Shown: positions 8,569 through 18,049 of the stretch, in pieces
How positions within the stretch are numbered: position 1 is the stretch's first letter
Layout of the letters: every line of letters begins with the position of its first letter
Source: Burkholderiales bacterium
GTDB taxonomy: Bacteria; Pseudomonadota; Gammaproteobacteria; Burkholderiales; SHXO01
DNA: 64,000 bases
Direction: 5' to 3'
NCBI GenBank assembly: GCA_020854105.1
Contig: JADZGB010000031.1
Span: forward strand, 124,001 to 188,000
Made by a program: the position numbers and the translations under genes
The notes under the pieces: generated by a model
Seen by the model: the letters and a program-made list of their open reading frames with translations, nothing else
What the model was told of the DNA's origin: nothing
Database searches by the model: none

Positions 8569-8952
8569 TGCACACAGGGGCCGTGGAGACCTCATCCAGC
8601 CAGCCGCGCCGCAGCCTCCGCGAGGAGCCGCGGCGTGGCCCGCGCTCATCGATCTGCTCGAGGCGATCGCCGAGGACAAGTCGGACATCGTGCTGATGGA
8701 CATGACGATGCCGGAGATGGACGGGCGGCATTCCACGAGTTCAACCTGATCGTCTGCCGTGACACCTCCGTACACCGGGCCGAGGGTGCGACACGCAAGG
8801 CACTCCAGGTGCTACTCGGTGACAGCCACGCACTGTCCGGTCTGCTCGTACTGCACCCGCCGCACCCCTCGATCCGGCCATCTCCAGCCGCTACCGGCTG
8901 GTGGACGCGGGATGCGGGATGTACCAACGCGTTTCGCTGAAGAGACCCGACG
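8569..8952 (+). pseudogene. Remnants of a receiver domain and a CheR-type methyltransferase C-terminus
   Basis: Three reading frames carry recognisable fragments in a row. From 8642 one frame reads DIVLMDMTMPEMDG, the phospho-acceptor strand of a response-regulator receiver domain, and stops at 8750. From about 8734 a second frame reads EFNLIVCRDTSVHRAEG, resembling the FDLIVCRNVLIYF segment of CheR methyltransferases. From about 8886 a third frame reads SRYRLVDAGCGMYQRV, resembling the end of CheR-family proteins. None has a complete domain. The last fragment is in frame with the following kinase gene, so the open frame of that gene extends back into it. Two frameshifts and at least one deletion are needed. 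Confidence 0.6.
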
Positions 8953-11084
8953 TGCCCAGAACGAATACATACCGACGCCCGATCAACCCCGTGACTGCCA
9001 CACTCAAGCAGCCGGACGGCGGCTGGGATCCGCCTCGCGTGCTGGTGGTGGACGACAATCCGGCCAACCTGGCGGCCTTTGAAGCCACCCTCTCCGAGCC
9101 GGGCTTCGAGCTGGTCATCGCCCAGTCGGGCACGGACGCGATGCGCGAACTGCTCAGCGGTACTTTCGCCGTCATCCTGCTCGACATCGACATGCCGCAT
9201 CTCGACGGACTGGAGACCGCCCGGCTCATCCGCTCGCGCGATCGCTGTCGGGACATCCCGATCATCCTGGTGACCGCCGATACCCCGGACCAGGCGCAGC
9301 TGCTGCGCGGCTACGAGTGCGGTGCGGTGGACTACCTGGTAAAGCCGCTGCTGCCCGAAGTGCTGCGCTACAAGGTGCGCGTGTTCGTGGATCTGTTCCG
9401 CAAGGGCCAGCAGGTGGAATTCCCGGTGGCGCAGCTGCGCACGGTGAACGTGCAGCCGCAGCAGGAGATGAACCAGCGCCGCGAGGCCGAGCGCGATGCC
9501 GCGTTCGAGCGCGAGGAACGGCAGCGCGTGGCCCTGAGCGCGATCGCCGATGCCGTGATCACGCTCGACTCCGGTGGCGACGTGCTCGCGCTCAATCCCC
9601 GGGCCGAGCAGCTGCTCGGCTGCCGCTCGGAAGCCACGCGCGGCATCCCGCTGTCGAAGGCGCTAGGCGATGCCAACCCCGTTCTGCTCGACAAGCTGGC
9701 CGGCATGGTGCAGCAGGTGTGCCTCAGCGGCGCCACGGCCCGCGGCAGCACACCGCTTTCCTTCCTCGATACCGGCGGCGATCAGCGCTACGTCGAATAC
9801 GTTGCCTCGCCGGTGCAAGACCGCCGCGCCATGGTCGTCGGCACGGTGCTGGTCCTGCAGGACGTCACCAACCGCCACCGGGCGGAGCTGGAGCGCGAAC
9901 AGGCCCTGGCGCGTGAGCAGTCCGCGCGGCGGGCGTCAGAGCGCGCCAATCACGCGCGCGACGAGTTCCTATCGGTCATCTCGCACGAACTGCGCACACC
10001 GCTCAACGCCATCGTCGGCTGGACCCGGATCCTTCAGCTCGGCAACGCCGATGCGCAGCTGTCGCAGCGCGCGGTCGCGGCCATCCACCGCAGTGCCATG
10101 GCACAGAAGAAGCTGATCGAGGATCTGCTCGACATGTCGCGCATCATCAACGCCAAGATCGATCTGAATCGCGCCAGCTGCGACCTGGCGCAGATCGTGC
10201 GCAGCGCAGTGGACACCGTTCAGCCGCTGGCGCAGGAGAAGTCGGTGGTGCTCGACTGCCGCATCGGCGACGGGCAATACACGATCCATGCAGACGCCGG
10301 TCGCATCCAGCAGGTGCTGTGGAACATGCTCACCAACTCGGTGAAGTTCACGCCTGCCGGCGGGCGCATCGGACTGCGGCTCGACCGCGAGCAGGACCGT
10401 GCTCGCATCGCGGTGCGAGACAGCGGCGAGGGCATCCACCCGGGCTTCCTCGCCCACGTGTTCGATGCCTTCCGCCAGGCCGATTCCAGCACCGCACGCG
10501 CACACGGCGGACTGGGGCTCGGCCTGGCGATCTCCCGCACCCTGGTCGGCATGCACGGCGGCGAGATCGAGGCGGCCAGCGATGGACCCGGGCAGGGCGC
10601 CTGCTTCACCGTGCGCCTGCCGCTGCTGGACGAGCCGCTGCCGGTGTGCGAGGCCATTCACGCACCCCCGGCAGATGATGTTTCGCTGCGCGGCATCCGC
10701 GTACTGGTCGTCGACGATGACGACAGCACCCGGGAGATGATCAGCGTGGTCATCGGCGGCTGCGGTGCGCAGGTCAGGTCCGCTGCCAGCGCAGCCGAAG
10801 CGCTCGAGCTGCTCCGCCACTGGCAGCCCGATCTGCTGCTCTCGGACATCTCGATGCCCGGCGAGGACGGATACGCGCTCGTACGCAGGTTGCGGCGCCT
10901 CACCCGGGACGAGGCTGCCCGCACGCCCGCCATTGCACTGACTGCAATGGCGAGCGAGGAGGACCGTGCAGCCGCGCTGCGTGCCGGTTTCGACGCACAC
11001 ATGGCCAAGCCGCTCCAGTTTCCCGCGCTGATGCAGACCATCTCGAGGCTCCTGCACGTGACGGCGCATCGCAACGCGCGCTGA
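8953..11084 (+). CDS. Hybrid sensor histidine kinase (REC-PAS-HisKA-HATPase-REC)
   Basis: About 710 residues from GTG 8953, which has an AAGAG site upstream; GTG 8991 is an alternative, and the open frame reaches back to 8901 inside a CheR remnant. Domains in order: receiver 1 (VLVVDDN, Asp in [16 protein letters not shown]); a coiled linker; a PAS domain ([19 protein letters not shown]); HisKA with the phospho-His in [13 protein letters not shown]; HATPase with N box ([10 protein letters not shown]) and G boxes ([15 protein letters not shown]); receiver 2 ([27 protein letters not shown]). All catalytic residues look intact. The N-terminal receiver suggests it is itself the target of an upstream kinase. 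No periplasmic or membrane sensor is present, so it acts in the cytoplasm. Confidence 0.9.
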
Positions 11085-11098
11085 GCGCGCCGCTCGCT

Positions 11099-11287
11099 GC
11101 GGATCGGCTGTTCCTGCTGTTCGCGATCTCCCTCTGGCTCCAGGCGCTGATCCGCATCGGTCTGTCGGCATTCGGCCAGACCGACAACGCGGTGTTCCTC
11201 CACGCTGCGCCTGACCGCCTACGCCTTGATCGTGGCCGCGATCCTGCTCAAGAACCTGGAGAAGGACCGCACGGGCGCGTCGAAGTG
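11099..11287 (+). pseudogene. Frameshifted remnant of a DUF5985-like small membrane protein
   Basis: The frame from 11099 reads ADRLFLLFAISLWLQALIRI, and after a one-base shift near 11201 a second frame reads LRLTAYALIVAAILLKN before a stop at 11287. Together these resemble the two-to-three-helix DUF5985-type proteins, which end with a similar helix plus Lys/Asn. No start codon is evident. It overlaps the stop of the preceding kinase gene and the 3' end of the opposing kinase pseudogene. Such small proteins are often near hybrid kinases, which suits this place. The assignment rests on pattern memory only. Confidence 0.45.
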
Positions 11288-13445
11288 ACGGGCCACGCTC
11301 GCACCGCCTCGCCGACAGGGTGCTGAACGCGCCCGCCTGCCTCCACCGCCTCCAGCAATTCCGCCACTTCCACCGGCTTGACCAGATGTCCGTCGAAGCC
11401 CCGGGCAAGCGTGCGGCGCCTGTCCTCCTGTGTTCCCCAGCCGCTGAGCGCGATCACGCACATCTGCCTGCCCCGCTGCCGTGCCCGGATGCGCTCACAC
11501 ACCTGATATCCGTCCATGCGCGGCATGCCCAGGTCGAGCACCGCGACGTCCGGCCGATGGCGCAGGATGGCGTCCAGGGCCTGTTCGCCATCGTAGGCGG
11601 TGTAGGCATCGTGTCCGAGCAGCTTCAGCATGAGCGCCAGGCTGTCGGCACTGTCGGCCAGGTCATCGACGATCAGGAAGCTGCGCTTCGACAGTGAAGG
11701 CGGGCTGTGCAGCGTGTCGCCGGCAGCCGCCGTGTCCGGCACGGACCTGCCCGCCGGCAGCCTGACCGTGAAGGTGCTTCCGCGGCCCGGGCCCTCGCTG
11801 CGCACCTCGATCTGGCCGTTCATCGCTTCGACCAGCCGTTTCGCCAGGGACAGGCCGATGCCCAGTCCACCCTGGCTGAGCTCGAGCGCCGGCTTGTCCT
11901 GCAGGAACATCTCGAACACCCTGGCGAGCATCTCGGCCTCGATGCCGATCCCGTTGTCCTGCACGCTGACCGCCACCTGCATCGGCGTACGTTGCGCCGC
12001 GAGTTCGATGCGGCCACCCGCTTCGGTGTACTTGGCCGCGTCGTTCAGTAGGTTCGACAGCACCTGCGCCAGCCGCAGCGAATCGGTTTCGATCCACACC
12101 GGCTCCTCGGGCAGGCGCACCACCAGTTCGTGCCGCCCTGCCTGGATCAGCGGCTGGCTGGTCTCGATCGCGCTTTCCACCACCGCGGCGAGCGCCACGC
12201 GTTCGATGCGCAGATCCACGGTCTTGCGGCTGATGCGGCTGATGCGGCTGACGTCGAGCAGATCGTCGAGGAGCCTGGCCATCTGCACCACCTGGCGCTC
12301 GATCACGCGGCCTGCCCAATCGCGCTGAGCCGGCGTGGCCGCGCCCTTGACCACTTCCACGGCGTTGCGGATCGGAGCGAGAGGATTGCGCAACTCGTGC
12401 GCCAGCGTCACGATGAACTCGTCCTTGCGCCGGTCGGCCTCGTGCAACGCCTGCTCGGCCAGCTTGCGCTCGGTGATGTCGGCCGCCACACCCGTCATTC
12501 CCTGGACGTTGCCGGCTCTGTCCAGCCCGACGTGCGCGCGGTTCACCACCCAGCGCACGGCGCCGTCCGGACGCACGATGCGATACTCGTGCGTGAACAC
12601 CTCGCGCGCGGAGAGCGATTCCTCGGTCTCGCGCCACAGCTCGGCACGATCGCCCCGGAAGACGAGCGCGTTGAACGATTCGACGGTCGGCGTGAACACA
12701 CCGGATTCGACGCCGAACACCGCGTACATCTCCGGCGACCACCATACCGACCGTTCGCCCACGCGCCATTCGTATACTCCCATCTGCCCGGCACGCAGCG
12801 CGACCGTCAGCCGCTCGCGCTCACGCGCGAGCGTGCTCGTGCGCTCGGCGACACCCTCCTCCAGATCCCGGTTCAACACCCGCAGCGCCTCCAGCGCCCG
12901 GCCGCGCTGATGCGCCAGCGCGGCGACGAGCAGCGCCGAGATGGCGGACACGGCGAGGAAGATCTGCATGGCAACGACCTCTCGCCGCAACGCCTCCGGC
13001 TGTCCCGCGTACTGGTCCGCCCCGCCCCACGTGAACAGGGCGCTCATCAGCGTGGTGAGAGCGAGTGCAACGGCGGCACCGCGCACGTGGAAGCGCACGC
13101 CGGCCCAGATCAGAAGCGGCATGATCACGTACGGCGTGGGCAGATACCCCATAAACGCGAGCGATCCTGCGCCGAGCAGAGCAGCCACCAGGGCCAACCG
13201 GACTTCGGATTGGCCAGCAGCGTGGCGAGAAACACTCCCGCAGGCGGCCAGAACGTGATGGCGACACCGGGAATGAGCGCCATTCCTTGTCCCAGCCCAC
13301 CGGTCAGCACATAGGCCGCATAGAACAACAGCAGGAGCACGGCGCTCGGACCACGCCGCCGCACGACATCGAAGCATTTCCAGAAGCCCCGGCGCGGCGG
13401 CACGACAGCTTCGGCATACTTGTCCGAAACAGGGGTGACGCGCAT
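11248..13445 (-). pseudogene. MASE1-PAS-HisKA-HATPase-REC kinase with internal deletion and frameshift
   Basis: The N-terminal part is in one frame from ATG 13445 (membrane segment AVLLLLFYAAYVLTGG, then FWPPAGVFLATLL, a MASE1 hallmark). Near 13200 the sequence continues in another frame with the C-terminal part of MASE1 (PLLIWAGVRFHVRGAA). Roughly 100 or more residues of the membrane domain appear to be missing between them. The rest reads through: PAS (GQMGVYEWRVGERSVWWSPE), HisKA with LAHELRNPLAPI, HATPase (DNGIGI, GGLGIGLSLAKRL) and a receiver (FLIVDDLADSAD, DVAVLDLGMPRMDG). The cytoplasmic half looks catalytically intact and could be made from an internal start in the second frame (open from 13377). 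A sequencing error explains the frameshift but not the missing middle. Confidence 0.65.
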
Positions 13446-13694
13446 TCGCCGCTCATGATGTGTCCGCATGCAGTGCCACCCGGACCGACTGCCGTCTATC
13501 CGCACGAGGCAGTTCCATCATTGCAATTTCTGCAAGGTACAGGCCGCACTATCCGCGTACGGCCTCCGATCGAGTGTAACGGTGGAGCCGCGACAGCGAC
13601 AAGCGCGTGCACCGGACCGGCGTCGGCACCGTGTTTGTACCAACATCGAGTCGCGAAGTTGCGCTAGATTGCCGGGAAAAGCGCAGCATTTCCC

Positions 13695-13892
13695 ATGATG
13701 CACAACAACAATCGTGCAGTCTGGATCACCTGTCCGCATTGCTCCCATCGAGCCAGACACGTCGTGCCCAGTCTCTATCACCTCGTTGCCCAGGAATGCG
13801 ACCGCTGCGATGCGCTGTTCGAGGCACCCCACGGCGCACACTGCCTGTTCTGCGCCTATGGGGACGAGAAATGCGGCGGAAACGGGAGGTGA
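13695..13892 (+). CDS. Small cysteine-rich (CxxC) protein
   Basis: 65 residues with three paired-cysteine motifs: CPHC, CDRC and CLFC, plus a later Cys. This makes a likely zinc ribbon or two linked knuckles. The end resembles a family of small proteobacterial proteins with a GDCCxFCSYG-like segment; here it reads GAHCLFCAYG. The role is unknown. Its stop (13892) lies four bases before the pirin start and the pirin ribosome site is inside its last codons, so the two genes are coupled. ATG 13695 or 13698 may be used. Confidence 0.6.
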   Translation: MMHNNNRAVWITCPHCSHRARHVVPSLYHLVAQECDRCDALFEAPHGAHCLFCAYGDEKCGGNGR

Positions 13893-13896
13893 ACGC

Positions 13897-14769
13897 ATGA
13901 ACATGCCGGTTCGGCATCCCCGCGAGGTCGAGCGTCTGGTGACCGGCCACGCCACCTCGGACGGCGCCGGGGTCAGACTCACCCGGATCCTGACGCAGTC
14001 GCTGCAACGGCGCCTCGATCCCTTCCTGATGCTCGATGCCTTCGGCACCGACAACCCGGAGGACTACATCGGCGGCTTTCCCGATCATCCGCACCGCGGC
14101 TTCGAGACCATCACCTACATGATCGCCGGCCGCATGCGTCATCGCGACAGCGGCGGCCACGAGGGGCTGCTGCAGAACGGGGGCATGCAGTGGATGACGG
14201 CCGGTCGCGGCGTGGTGCACTCGGAACTTCCCGAGCAGGACGAGGGCCGGATGGAGGGCTTTCAGCTCTGGCTGAACCTGCCCGCGCGCGACAAGCTGTG
14301 CGCGCCCTGGTACCGCGACTTCCAGGCCGCCGACATCCCCGCGTTCACCGCTGCCGACGGCGTTCTGGTGCGCGTGCTGGCCGGAGAGAGCCACGGCGTG
14401 GCCGGTGCCGTGCAGCGCGAGCCGACCCGGCCGCTCTACCTGGACCTCGAGATGCCGGCCGGCTCCGCCTTCGCGCAGCCGCTGCCCCCGACGCACAACG
14501 CCTTCGTATACGTGTATCGCGGCACCGTGCGCATCGCCGAAACGGAAGTGCCGGTGCAACGCATGGCCATTCTCGGCAATGGCGCCGACCGCGATGGGGT
14601 GGTCCTGCACGCGCAGCAGCCTGCCCGCGCACTGCTCGTCGCCGGCATGCCGTTGGGCGAACCGATCGCGCAGTACGGCCCGTTCGTGATGACCACCGAG
14701 GAGGAAATCATGCAGGCCATGCGGGACTACCAGGCGGGAAGGTTCACCTCACGGCATTCGCCGGAATGA
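13897..14769 (+). CDS. Pirin family protein
   Basis: 290 residues, a normal pirin length. The N-terminal cupin carries the metal-binding set of pirins: FPDHPHRGFETITYM (His-x-His) and AGRGVVHSE (His-x-Glu). A second cupin and the pirin C-terminal domain follow (MPLGEPIAQYGPFVMTTEEE). Bacterial pirins are iron-binding, and some act as quercetinases or redox-linked regulators; the specific role is not readable. The ribosome site GGGAGG precedes ATG 13897. The last codons (SPE and stop) lie inside a dispersed palindromic repeat, so the native C-terminus may have been replaced. Confidence 0.9.
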   Translation: MNMPVRHPREVERLVTGHATSDGAGVRLTRILTQSLQRRLDPFLMLDAFGTDNPEDYIGGFPDHPHRGFETITYMIAGRMRHRDSGGHEGLLQNGGMQWMTAGRGVVHSELPEQDEGRMEGFQLWLNLPARDKLCAPWYRDFQAADIPAFTAADGVLVRVLAGESHGVAGAVQREPTRPLYLDLEMPAGSAFAQPLPPTHNAFVYVYRGTVRIAETEVPVQRMAILGNGADRDGVVLHAQQPARALLVAGMPLGEPIAQYGPFVMTTEEEIMQAMRDYQAGRFTSRHSPE

Positions 14770-14941
14770 CGATGCTCCCGTCGCCCCGCTGAAGCCGGGC
14801 CCGGCACACTCCCGTCACCCCGGCGCCGCAGCCCAGCGCACTCCCGTCGCCCCGGCGCTCGCGAGGATGACGAAAAATGCTGCGAGGATGACGGGAAGGT
14901 CTGTCGCGGTGACGATGACGAAACGTTCGCCGCCCCCGATT
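14755..14941. repeat. Array of degenerate REP-like units downstream of pirin
   Basis: The segment begins with CATTCGCCGGAATGACG (14755-14771) and continues with several broken copies: CCCGTCGCCCCG/CCCGTCACCCCGG-like pieces and two GAGGATGACG pieces (around 14871 and 14885). It fills the gap between the pirin gene and the convergent BTAD-TPR gene. The core is shared with other intergenic sites in this window. Spacing is irregular and units diverge, so it is not a CRISPR array. It may act as a bidirectional terminator or be the residue of mobile REP-type units. Confidence 0.6.
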
Positions 14942-16978
14942 TCACCCCATCCCCGCGCGCTTCGCACCCTCCCTGAAGCGCGCTTCGCCCTGCGCATCGA
15001 AGTGGAACGCCTTCAGCAGATCCTCCACGTCATAGCCGGGGACCGCCTGGCACACAATCGCGGCATGCCTGCGTGCCTCCTCCAGCCTGCCCGCGAGGGC
15101 TAGCGTGCACGCGGCCATTGCGTAGATGTGCGGGTGCGCGTTCGGCCTGCCCGCCGCCTGTACGCCGGCCATCGCCGCTTCCTCGTACCGCCCGAGACGT
15201 ACCAGCGCCATGGCACGCGACCCGAGCATGCCGAAGAGCAGCGGATCGTAGGGGCTCAGGCGGCGCGAGTGATCCGAGGCTGCGATGGCGGCCTGCGGAT
15301 CGCCGGTCTGGGACTGCACGAACGCGAGCGCGTAGTGGCCGAGGGCGAAGTTGGGACTGAGGTCCACGGCCTGCGACAACTCGATGACGGATTCGTCGTG
15401 CTGCCCGAGCAGCCACAGGGCACGGCCCTGCGCCCAGTGAACCGCAGGATCGCGCTCGTCCACCATGATTCCGCGCCCGGCCGATTCCAGTGCGGCGGCG
15501 GTCTCGTCCGCGCGCCCGCCCCAGCCCTGGAAGGCGCTCTGCCAGTGCGTGAACGACAGCCCCGCATAGGCACGCGCGAAGGTGGGATCGAGTTGCACCG
15601 CGCGCGAGAAGAAGTGGCGCGCGGCATCGTTGTCCGCACGGGTGAAGCGGTACATGTGCCACAGTCCGCGATGATGTGCCTCCCACGCATCGAGTGAGTC
15701 GGGCGGGCGCAGGATGGCCCGATTGCGTTCGATGCGCTCGATCTCTTCCGCGATGGAGGCCACGATGCCGTTTCCCAGTTCCTCGAGCACGCTCAGGGCA
15801 TCGTCGCGCCTGCGGTTGAAACGCTCGGCCCACGCGATCCGGCCGGTTCCGGTCTCGGCCAGTTCGACCGTGAGCACCATGCGATCGCCGATCGGCCGCA
15901 GCGACCCGCTCACCAGGTAGTCGACGTTCAGCAGCCGTCCGGCCTCTTCGGCTGCGATGCCTCGTTGCGCGAGCGCGAACACGCTGCCCTGCGCGATCAC
16001 GAACAGGCTGCGCAGCCTGGCAAGCCGGGTGATGACGTCGTGCACCAGCGCATCGGCGATTCCGGTCCCCGGCACGGGGGCGTCCGATTCCCGAAACGGC
16101 ATCACCGCGATCGAGGTGCGGCGCGGCGACTGGAGCGGCGATGCGGGCTGCGCCGGCTCGATCCGGATCGGCTCCGAGGGCGCTGCCGCCGCAGCCTCGA
16201 CATGCGCGGCGCCGCGCAGCGCCAGCCAGGCATGCCGGATCGGCGCGAATTCCACACCTTCCGCCGCGAACTGCGGCGCGGCCGTATCCAGATGGCGCTG
16301 TGCATCCTGGAGGCGACCGGCCTGCGCCAGCAGGTCCAGCAGCCGCAGGTGCGCGCGCGGATCGAACGGAGACAGCAGCAGCCAGCGTTCGACGTGCACC
16401 AGCGCGGCCGCACCGGAGCCGGACGCGGCGCGCTCGAGCAGATCCGTGTGCAGCTGCCGGAAGCGGCGCCGGCTCGCGGTCAGCCAGCTGCCGAAGGCCG
16501 GACTACGCTCGACCTCCAGGCCCTCGGCGAAGTCCCCGCGAAAGACTGCAGCGAGCGCCCCGGCACGATCGGGTGCCAGCTCCTGCGGCTTCACCGCTTC
16601 GAGCCACACCGCGTCCACGTCGCAGTCGGCCAGATCGAGGCGCACGCGATCCTCCTGCGTCACCACGCGTGCACGTCCGGTGTCGTTCACCACGCGCCGC
16701 AGCCTGCTCAGCGTCCAGCGCAGTTCCCCGCGCGGATCGCCGGGTGTCTCCCACAGCAGTTCGCACAACCGGGTGCGCGACGCGCCGCGAGGTGCCAGGG
16801 CGAGATAGGCAAGCAGCGCGCGCACCTTGCGCGAGGCGGGCAGCGACACTTCACTGCCGGCCCGCCGCACCGACAGTGCTCCCAGCAAGGCGATCTGCAG
16901 TGCCGGCGTGCCCGGAAGTGGAGGCAGGCACCCTGGCTCCGCGCCAATTCCCACGCTGCCACCCACGCTCGCCACCAC
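14942..16978 (-). CDS. SARP-type (BTAD) transcriptional regulator with adenylate-cyclase-like TPR region
   Basis: 678 residues from a GTG start that may be upstream of the true one. The order is: an N-terminal winged helix (about 28-100, LQIALLGALSVRRAG onward), a bacterial transcriptional activation domain made of TPR-like helices (about 105-225), a linker, then a region starting IAVMPFRESD that resembles the TPR-bearing C-terminal part of some adenylate cyclases and CadC-like regulators, with several TPR units to the end. It has no kinase or cyclase residues, so it is read as a one-component regulator. It is transcribed away from the methyltransferase gene with a gap under 100 bases, which suggests it controls that gene. 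Confidence 0.8.
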   Translation of the reverse strand: MVASVGGSVGIGAEPGCLPPLPGTPALQIALLGALSVRRAGSEVSLPASRKVRALLAYLALAPRGASRTRLCELLWETPGDPRGELRWTLSRLRRVVNDTGRARVVTQEDRVRLDLADCDVDAVWLEAVKPQELAPDRAGALAAVFRGDFAEGLEVERSPAFGSWLTASRRRFRQLHTDLLERAASGSGAAALVHVERWLLLSPFDPRAHLRLLDLLAQAGRLQDAQRHLDTAAPQFAAEGVEFAPIRHAWLALRGAAHVEAAAAAPSEPIRIEPAQPASPLQSPRRTSIAVMPFRESDAPVPGTGIADALVHDVITRLARLRSLFVIAQGSVFALAQRGIAAEEAGRLLNVDYLVSGSLRPIGDRMVLTVELAETGTGRIAWAERFNRRRDDALSVLEELGNGIVASIAEEIERIERNRAILRPPDSLDAWEAHHRGLWHMYRFTRADNDAARHFFSRAVQLDPTFARAYAGLSFTHWQSAFQGWGGRADETAAALESAGRGIMVDERDPAVHWAQGRALWLLGQHDESVIELSQAVDLSPNFALGHYALAFVQSQTGDPQAAIAASDHSRRLSPYDPLLFGMLGSRAMALVRLGRYEEAAMAGVQAAGRPNAHPHIYAMAACTLALAGRLEEARRHAAIVCQAVPGYDVEDLLKAFHFDAQGEARFREGAKRAGMG

Positions 16979-17070
16979 GCCGGCCCCCTACTGTTGCAGT
17001 CGTCGTCGCCGGACGCACGCATTCGGGGAAGGCCCCGAATCGATGGCGACACCTACATCGAGGAGGCACG

Positions 17071-17919
17071 ATGAATACACCCGCCGTCAACCCGAGTCAA
17101 ATGACCCCCGACACCGGCCCGGACCTCGCCGCATTGAAAGCGCGTCAGCACGGCGCCTGGTCGTCCGGGGACTACGCCGTCATCGGCACAGGCCTGCAGA
17201 TCGTCGGCGAGGACCTGTGCGAAGCGCTGGACCTGCGCGCCGGACAGAGCGTGCTGGATGTGGCCGCCGGCAATGGCAACGTCTCCCTCGCAGCGGCGCG
17301 GCGCTGGGCCGAGGTGACCGCCACCGACTACGTTGCGCACCTGCTCGAGCGCGCGCGTGCGCGCGCGTCAGCGGACGGGCTGCCGATGCAGTTCCGCGAG
17401 GCCGACGCGGAGAACCTCCCCTTCGACGATGCGAGCTTCGATGTGGTGGTGTCCACCTTCGGCGTCATGTTCACCCCGGATCAGGCGCAGGCCGCCCGCG
17501 AGATGTCGCGCGTATGCCGAAGCGGCGGCCACATCGGCCTGGCCAACTGGACCCCCGCCGGCTTCGTCGGGCAGCTGTTCAGGATCATCGGAAAATACAT
17601 CCCGCCGGCGGTCGGCGTGAAATCGCCCGTGCTGTGGGGAACGCGCGAGCGCATCTCCGAACTGTTCGAGCATCAGGCACGGGAGATCCGCATTGCCGAG
17701 CGCGACTTCGTGTTCCGCTACCGCTCGCCGCGCCATTGGCTGGATGTGTTCAGGACCTACTACGGACCGCTGCTCAAGGCGTTCGCCGCCCTCGACGCCG
17801 CTGCGCAGAAGAATCTCGCGGACGACGTACTCGAGCTGATCGCGCGACACAACCGCTCCGGCGACGCGACCATGGTCGTCCCGAGCGCCTATCTGGAGAT
17901 CGTGATCACGAAGAGCTGA
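17071..17919 (+). CDS. Class I SAM-dependent methyltransferase
   Basis: 282 residues. Motif I is VLDVAAGNGNVSLAAA (about 64-79), the acidic residue after strand 2 is in VTATDY, and a post-I motif is seen at PFDDASFDVVVSTFGVMF. The pattern is that of UbiE/COQ5-like small-molecule methyltransferases; the substrate is unknown. AGGAGG lies just before ATG 17071. It is divergent from the BTAD-TPR regulator, its probable controller. Confidence 0.85.
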   Translation: MNTPAVNPSQMTPDTGPDLAALKARQHGAWSSGDYAVIGTGLQIVGEDLCEALDLRAGQSVLDVAAGNGNVSLAAARRWAEVTATDYVAHLLERARARASADGLPMQFREADAENLPFDDASFDVVVSTFGVMFTPDQAQAAREMSRVCRSGGHIGLANWTPAGFVGQLFRIIGKYIPPAVGVKSPVLWGTRERISELFEHQAREIRIAERDFVFRYRSPRHWLDVFRTYYGPLLKAFAALDAAAQKNLADDVLELIARHNRSGDATMVVPSAYLEIVITKS

Positions 17920-17948
17920 AGCCTCGGGCGAAGGACGGACCTGCGACT

Positions 17949-17975
17949 TGGATCCCGGCGTTCGCCGGGATGACG
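17949..17975. repeat. REP-like palindromic unit
   Basis: A nearly perfect hairpin, TGGATCCCGGCG TTCGCCGGGATGACG (arms ATCCCGGCG and CGCCGGGAT), just after the methyltransferase stop. A partial second copy, GTGCCGGGATGACG, follows at 17981-17994. The same core occurs at six or more other intergenic sites in the window. Confidence 0.75.
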
Positions 17976-18049
17976 AAAGGTGTGCCGGGATGACGAAGGT
18001 GCCAGGATGGCGGAAGATGTGCCGCCACCATGGCCATGACGAACGAAAA

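Noticed and set aside
14755..14941. Repeated GATGACG/CCCGTC pieces considered as a CRISPR array
   Set aside because: Unit length and spacing are irregular, units diverge, and no cas genes are near; the pieces match the dispersed palindrome.
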